A stretch of 64,000 bases of DNA from Acinetobacter sp. LoGeW2-3. GTDB taxonomy: Bacteria; Pseudomonadota; Gammaproteobacteria; Pseudomonadales; Moraxellaceae. Positions 60,752-64,000 of the stretch are shown piece by piece. Where the stretch lies: contig NZ_CP024011.1 of NCBI RefSeq assembly GCF_002688565.1, positions 3,100,001 to 3,164,000 on the forward strand. The letters run 5' to 3'. The notes below the pieces were generated by a model that saw nothing but the letters and a program-made list of their open reading frames with translations, searched no databases and had not been told where the DNA came from. The number at the start of each line of letters is the position of its first letter. Position 1 is the stretch's first letter. A program made the translations under genes and the position numbers.

Positions 60752-61147
60752 ATGATGTCACAACAAGATTATGAAAATGGCTTGAAAGTCCGTACTGAAG
60801 TGATGGGTGCAAGTTTTGTAAAACGTGCTCAGGACAATACGGTTCCTTTTACCCAACCGTTACAGGACTGGATTAATGAACATGCCTGGGGTTCAACCTG
60901 GCAACGTGAAGGGGTTTTACCACGTAAATACCGTTCTTTAATTACTATTGCTTTTCTTACCGCGCAAAAAAGCCCAACTGAATTGAAAGGCCATGTTCGT
61001 GGCGCTTTGAATAACGGTGCGACAGTTGAAGAAATTCAGGAAGTACTACTGCATAGCTTGCCTTACTGCGGCGCTCCTGCAACACAAGAAGCATTCCGTG
61101 CAGCGCTTGAAGTGATCCAAGAATATCAATCGAATCAGCAGAGTTAA
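60752..61147 (+). CDS. Carboxymuconolactone-decarboxylase-family protein (PcaC-like)
   Basis: A 131-residue protein with the CMD fold: LKVRTEVMGASFVKRA near the start and LPRKYRSLITIAFLTAQ...LKGHVRGALNNGATVEEIQEVLLHSLPYCGAPATQEAFRAA. It matches PcaC (4-carboxymuconolactone decarboxylase) in length, but no other protocatechuate-pathway genes are here, so the substrate is open; AhpD-like peroxidase relatives normally need a CxxC, which is absent (a single C). GAGGG precedes the start; ATG at 60752 or 60755. Confidence 0.87.
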   Translation: MMSQQDYENGLKVRTEVMGASFVKRAQDNTVPFTQPLQDWINEHAWGSTWQREGVLPRKYRSLITIAFLTAQKSPTELKGHVRGALNNGATVEEIQEVLLHSLPYCGAPATQEAFRAALEVIQEYQSNQQS

Positions 61148-61187
61148 GAATTGCTTAGGCTATTTAGCCATCTTAGCAATAATAAAG

Positions 61188-61212
61188 CCGGGAATTAAAA
61201 TTCCCGGTTTTT
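61188..61212 (+). terminator. Terminator of the CMD-family gene
   Basis: GCCGGGAATT-AAA-ATTCCCGG followed by TTTTTT. Confidence 0.9.
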
Positions 61213-61292
61213 TAAATTTTGAATCGATAAATCTATTGTTCTTTAATTAAAGAATCATAGTTTCTCTGTTTAATAAAAAATTAAAAATAAAC

Positions 61293-62168
61293 TTATCCTC
61301 TTAATTCAATTTGAGTACGTTGCTCCAAGCCTTGCACCGCAGCGGAAAAATCTAATTGACTGGCCTGAGATTTCGCTATTTGCTGAAACTCTTGCTGAAC
61401 CAAAGACATCACCGATAAATCCAGTTGCTGTTGTTGTACCAGCTTCAAAGCAATGCCAATATCTTTCTGCAATAGATCCAGTGCAAAGGTCTTGTTAAAT
61501 TCACGGTTCAGTACACGCTGCGCCATGATATTTTCCGACATGCTGCTTTTACCACTGGAATGATTAATACAGTTCAGTGCACTGCTTAAATCAACGCCCT
61601 GTCCTTTCAGTACAGTCAGTCCTTCAGCCAATGCCCATAAGTGAGTCGCCATTAAGGTATTATTCACGGCTTTCACCGCAAAGCCCGAACCACTTTCTCC
61701 CACATATTCAATTAAACTAGCAAAGGCATCAATGATCGGTTTAGCTTGCTCAAAGGCTTGTTCATTGCCTCCGACCATAACGGTTAAAGTGCCACGTTCT
61801 GCCCCAATCGTTTGACCCGAAACCGGTGCATCCAGATAAAAACTGCCTTGTTTCTCCAGGAGCTTCGCCAGTTTCTGGGCAGATTCTGGCACCCCGCTGG
61901 TACAGTCAATCCAGATTGCACCTTGTTTGGGTGGATGAGCTGCAATCAATGCTTCAACATCCTGACTGGTCGGCAAACAGGAAAAGATAAAATCTGCCTG
62001 AACCACCTGCTCAATACCAACTGCCTGCGTTGCAAAAGTTTCAGCATGCGCTACAGCTTTCTGTTCAGTACGGTTCCAGACCCAAACCTGATGTCCGAGT
62101 TTTGGCAAATGGGAGGCCATATGCCAGCCCATTGCCCCGAGTCCTAAAAATGCAATTGAATGACTCAA
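61293..62168 (-). CDS. 3-hydroxyisobutyrate-dehydrogenase-family reductase in the rut operon
   Basis: A 291-residue beta-hydroxyacid dehydrogenase. It has the N-terminal Rossmann motif FLGLGAMGWHMASHL, the substrate motif DAPVSGQTIGAERGTLTVMVGG and the catalytic lysine in FAVKAVNNTLMA. The family oxidises or reduces 3-hydroxyisobutyrate, tartronate semialdehyde or malonic semialdehyde. It lies 15 bases after rutG and is almost surely cotranscribed with the rut genes, so reduction of malonic semialdehyde to 3-hydroxypropionate, the role of RutE/YdfG in E. coli, is the best guess. That substrate is inference. Confidence 0.85.
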   Translation of the reverse strand: MSHSIAFLGLGAMGWHMASHLPKLGHQVWVWNRTEQKAVAHAETFATQAVGIEQVVQADFIFSCLPTSQDVEALIAAHPPKQGAIWIDCTSGVPESAQKLAKLLEKQGSFYLDAPVSGQTIGAERGTLTVMVGGNEQAFEQAKPIIDAFASLIEYVGESGSGFAVKAVNNTLMATHLWALAEGLTVLKGQGVDLSSALNCINHSSGKSSMSENIMAQRVLNREFNKTFALDLLQKDIGIALKLVQQQQLDLSVMSLVQQEFQQIAKSQASQLDFSAAVQGLEQRTQIELRG

Positions 62169-62183
62169 AAAATGCTCCTCATA

Positions 62184-63545
62184 TTAAGCGACTGGCTTAG
62201 CTTCAACTTCAGTTACGGTTTCAGCTGATTCATATGCTGGCAATTCTTTATCTTCACCACGGTTCAGAAATAGATTCAATAGAATCGCAGCCACAGTTGC
62301 AGTACCAATACCACCGAGGTCAAAACCACCAATCTGCAAGCTATAGCTCCCTGTCCCCATGATCAGACACACGGCACCAATAATCAGCGTACTGTTCTTG
62401 GTGAAATCAACACGGTTATCTACCCAGATTTTCGCACCAGCCACCGTAATCAGGCCAAATACGACAATCGATGCACCACCTAATAAGGCCACTGGAATGG
62501 TACTGATCACTGCACCGAATTTAGGTGAAAGTCCGAGTAAAATGGCGAAGATACCCGCGAAGACAAATACAGTGGTTGCATAAACTTTGGTCACTGCCAT
62601 TACACCGATATTTTCGGCATACGTAGTCATCCCTGTACCACCGACAGAAGCTGACAATGAAGTACACACCCCATCCGCAAAGAAACCACGACCCATATAT
62701 GGCGACAGGTTTTTACCCGTCATCGCAGATACGGCTTTAAAGTGCCCCAGATTTTCTGCAACCAAGATAATTGCCACTGGTGCAATCATCAGCATGGCAT
62801 TCATTTCAAAGACCGGACTCTGGAAATTTGGTAAACCAAACCATGCGGCTTCACTGACTTTGGTAAAATCAATCGCAGGTCCGAAGCCCATCACATTAGT
62901 GAAAAGGAAGTAAATTAGGTAGGAAGATAATAAGCCCAATAACAATAACAGACGGCGTACCATTCCTCGGGTAAATACAGCAATCACACTGATACAGATA
63001 ATGGTGATTAATGCCATCCAGGAATCAAACTGGTTCGCTGAAACACTTTTAATCGCAACGGGCGCCAGGTTCAAGCCGATAATCATCACGATCACGCCTG
63101 TCACTACAGGTGGCATCAGTTTTTCAATCCAGTTGGTACCAGTTTTCATGACCAGTAGCCCAATCAAGGCATAGACGATACCGCAAGCAATGGTGCCGCC
63201 AAGTGCCAGTCCGATATTAGGATTCGCGCCAACACCGGAATACCCCGTTACTGCGACGACCGCACCAATAAAGGCAAAGCTTGATCCCAGATAACTTGGC
63301 AATCGACCGCCCGTGATCAGGAAAAATAAAATGGTGCCAATCCCGGTAATAAAAATCGTGAGATTGGGATCAAACCCCATTAATAAGGGTGCCAGCACGG
63401 TTGCGCCAAACATGGCAAACACATGCTGTAACCCGAGAATAATACTTTTTCCAGCAGGCAGATATTCATCTGTTTGCACGGGTGTGGTATCGAGATTGCC
63501 TTGGTAAGGCTTAAATTTTGGAAACCACGTTTCTTTTTCTTGCAT
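62184..63545 (-). CDS. rutG: Pyrimidine (uracil) permease RutG
   Basis: A 453-residue nucleobase:cation symporter-2 permease, matching E. coli RutG (442) throughout: FGATVLAPLLMGFDPNLTIFITGIGT, GRLPSYLGSSFAFIGAV and ILVAENLGHFKAVSAMTGKNL with the substrate-binding glutamate. It brings uracil or thymine across the inner membrane for the Rut breakdown route. Placed 33 bases after rutF. Confidence 0.95.
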   Translation of the reverse strand: MQEKETWFPKFKPYQGNLDTTPVQTDEYLPAGKSIILGLQHVFAMFGATVLAPLLMGFDPNLTIFITGIGTILFFLITGGRLPSYLGSSFAFIGAVVAVTGYSGVGANPNIGLALGGTIACGIVYALIGLLVMKTGTNWIEKLMPPVVTGVIVMIIGLNLAPVAIKSVSANQFDSWMALITIICISVIAVFTRGMVRRLLLLLGLLSSYLIYFLFTNVMGFGPAIDFTKVSEAAWFGLPNFQSPVFEMNAMLMIAPVAIILVAENLGHFKAVSAMTGKNLSPYMGRGFFADGVCTSLSASVGGTGMTTYAENIGVMAVTKVYATTVFVFAGIFAILLGLSPKFGAVISTIPVALLGGASIVVFGLITVAGAKIWVDNRVDFTKNSTLIIGAVCLIMGTGSYSLQIGGFDLGGIGTATVAAILLNLFLNRGEDKELPAYESAETVTEVEAKPVA

Positions 63546-63578
63546 CGGCTTCCCCTCCTTGATTAGGATTGAATTGAA

Positions 63579-64000
63579 TTAGCACATTTTGTGTGGCTCA
63601 CAGTAAGAACGGTTGAAGTACATCAGCGCATTGCCTTGACTCTGGCACATGGCTTTCACCTCACAGAACAGCACGTCATGACTGCCTACGGATAAACATT
63701 GGACCACCTCGCAGTCAAAACTGACCAAGGCATCCTCAAGTACAGGTGACTGGGTCACCAGGGTTTTCCAGTTCCCCTGACTGAAACGCTCTGCCATTGG
63801 TGTTTTTCCACCAAACAGATTGGAAAGATGTTGTTGATGTGATGCCAAAGTATTCACACACAACACCTGATTCTTTTTAAAGGTTTCATAGACTGACGCA
63901 GAACGGTTCAGGCACACCAGCAACGTTGGTGGTGTATCCGTCACGCTACATACGGCCGAAGCGGTAAATCCAGCCATTCCTGCATCGCCTTGCGTGGTAA
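63579..64000 (-). CDS. rutF: FMN reductase RutF, 5' end outside window
   Basis: Flavin reductase supplying FMNH2 to the RutA pyrimidine oxygenase. [27 protein letters not shown] and [15 protein letters not shown] are close to E. coli RutF. The frame stays open to the window edge (upstream residues ...TQGDAG before MAGFTASA), so the N-terminus, about 30 residues, lies beyond base 64000. First visible gene of rutF-rutG-reductase; rutA-E would be further upstream. Confidence 0.95.
   Translation of the reverse strand, partial: TTQGDAGMAGFTASAVCSVTDTPPTLLVCLNRSASVYETFKKNQVLCVNTLASHQQHLSNLFGGKTPMAERFSQGNWKTLVTQSPVLEDALVSFDCEVVQCLSVGSHDVLFCEVKAMCQSQGNALMYFNRSYCEPHKMC

Overview
The window is a 64 kb piece of a gammaproteobacterial chromosome, almost certainly Acinetobacter (Moraxellaceae). 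This rests on gene content: adjacent dat and ddc genes for 1,3-diaminopropane, MCR_0457-type small secreted proteins, a long-form GAPDH, an A1S_2505-type protein, a surE-nlpD pair with no rpoS after it, and an IS5-family element of a type common in Acinetobacter. Base composition is moderate to low in GC, and most genes end in strong intrinsic terminators, many of them shared by converging genes. I saw no rRNA, tRNA, CRISPR array or intact prophage.

Layout. 1-6.5 kb: the 3' part of a FimX-like degenerate GGDEF/EAL protein, rpmE behind a structured leader, a bile-acid:sodium-symporter-like protein, and an ampG-gloA operon in which AmpG carries an unusual two-repeat periplasmic insert. 6.5-13.9 kb: a Lon-type protease with a poly-lysine tail, grxD, an argD-type aminotransferase, a LysR regulator, an nlpD-like gene and surE. 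13.9-19.9 kb: two tandem small secreted paralogues, dacC, a gamma carbonic anhydrase, DUF4262 and DUF1543 proteins, and a three-gene envelope operon I do not recognise (18467-19861). 20.1-24.0 kb: the conserved nudJ-mnmA-hflD-purB cluster.

24.0-27.04 kb is the one clearly accessory segment. It is very AT-rich and lies between two diverged 137-bp copies of the purB 3' end plus terminator. Inside is a broken ATP-grasp/acylphosphatase fusion gene split by a 1047-bp IS5-family element whose own transposase is frameshifted.

27.1-38.2 kb: a DUF2238 membrane protein, a small protein, SohB lacking its usual N-terminal anchor, the dat-ddc operon, a SIMPL protein, a PAP2 phosphatase, obgE-proB and an MFS transporter. 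38.2-50.1 kb: a low-GC membrane protein, an HxlR regulator, gap with a leader hairpin, a large unrecognised soluble protein, rarD, a lipocalin, uvrB, an A1S_2505-like protein, a tandem-PAS diguanylate cyclase and a 59-residue protein. 50.5-64 kb: a long OmpW-like porin, an MFS transporter overlapped by a tiny membrane protein, a TauD-type dioxygenase, a cysteine-rich copper-storage-like protein, sthA, lipA, fadE behind a foldable leader, a carboxymuconolactone-decarboxylase-family protein, and the distal part of a rut (pyrimidine breakdown) operon, rutF-rutG plus a 3-hydroxyisobutyrate-dehydrogenase-like reductase, cut by the window edge.

Functional links that can be read: muropeptide recycling and wall remodelling (ampG, nlpD, dacC, PAP2 phosphatase), cyclic-di-GMP signalling (FimX-like protein, diguanylate cyclase), tRNA and purine metabolism (mnmA, purB), redox (grxD, gloA, sthA) and pyrimidine nitrogen scavenging (rut).
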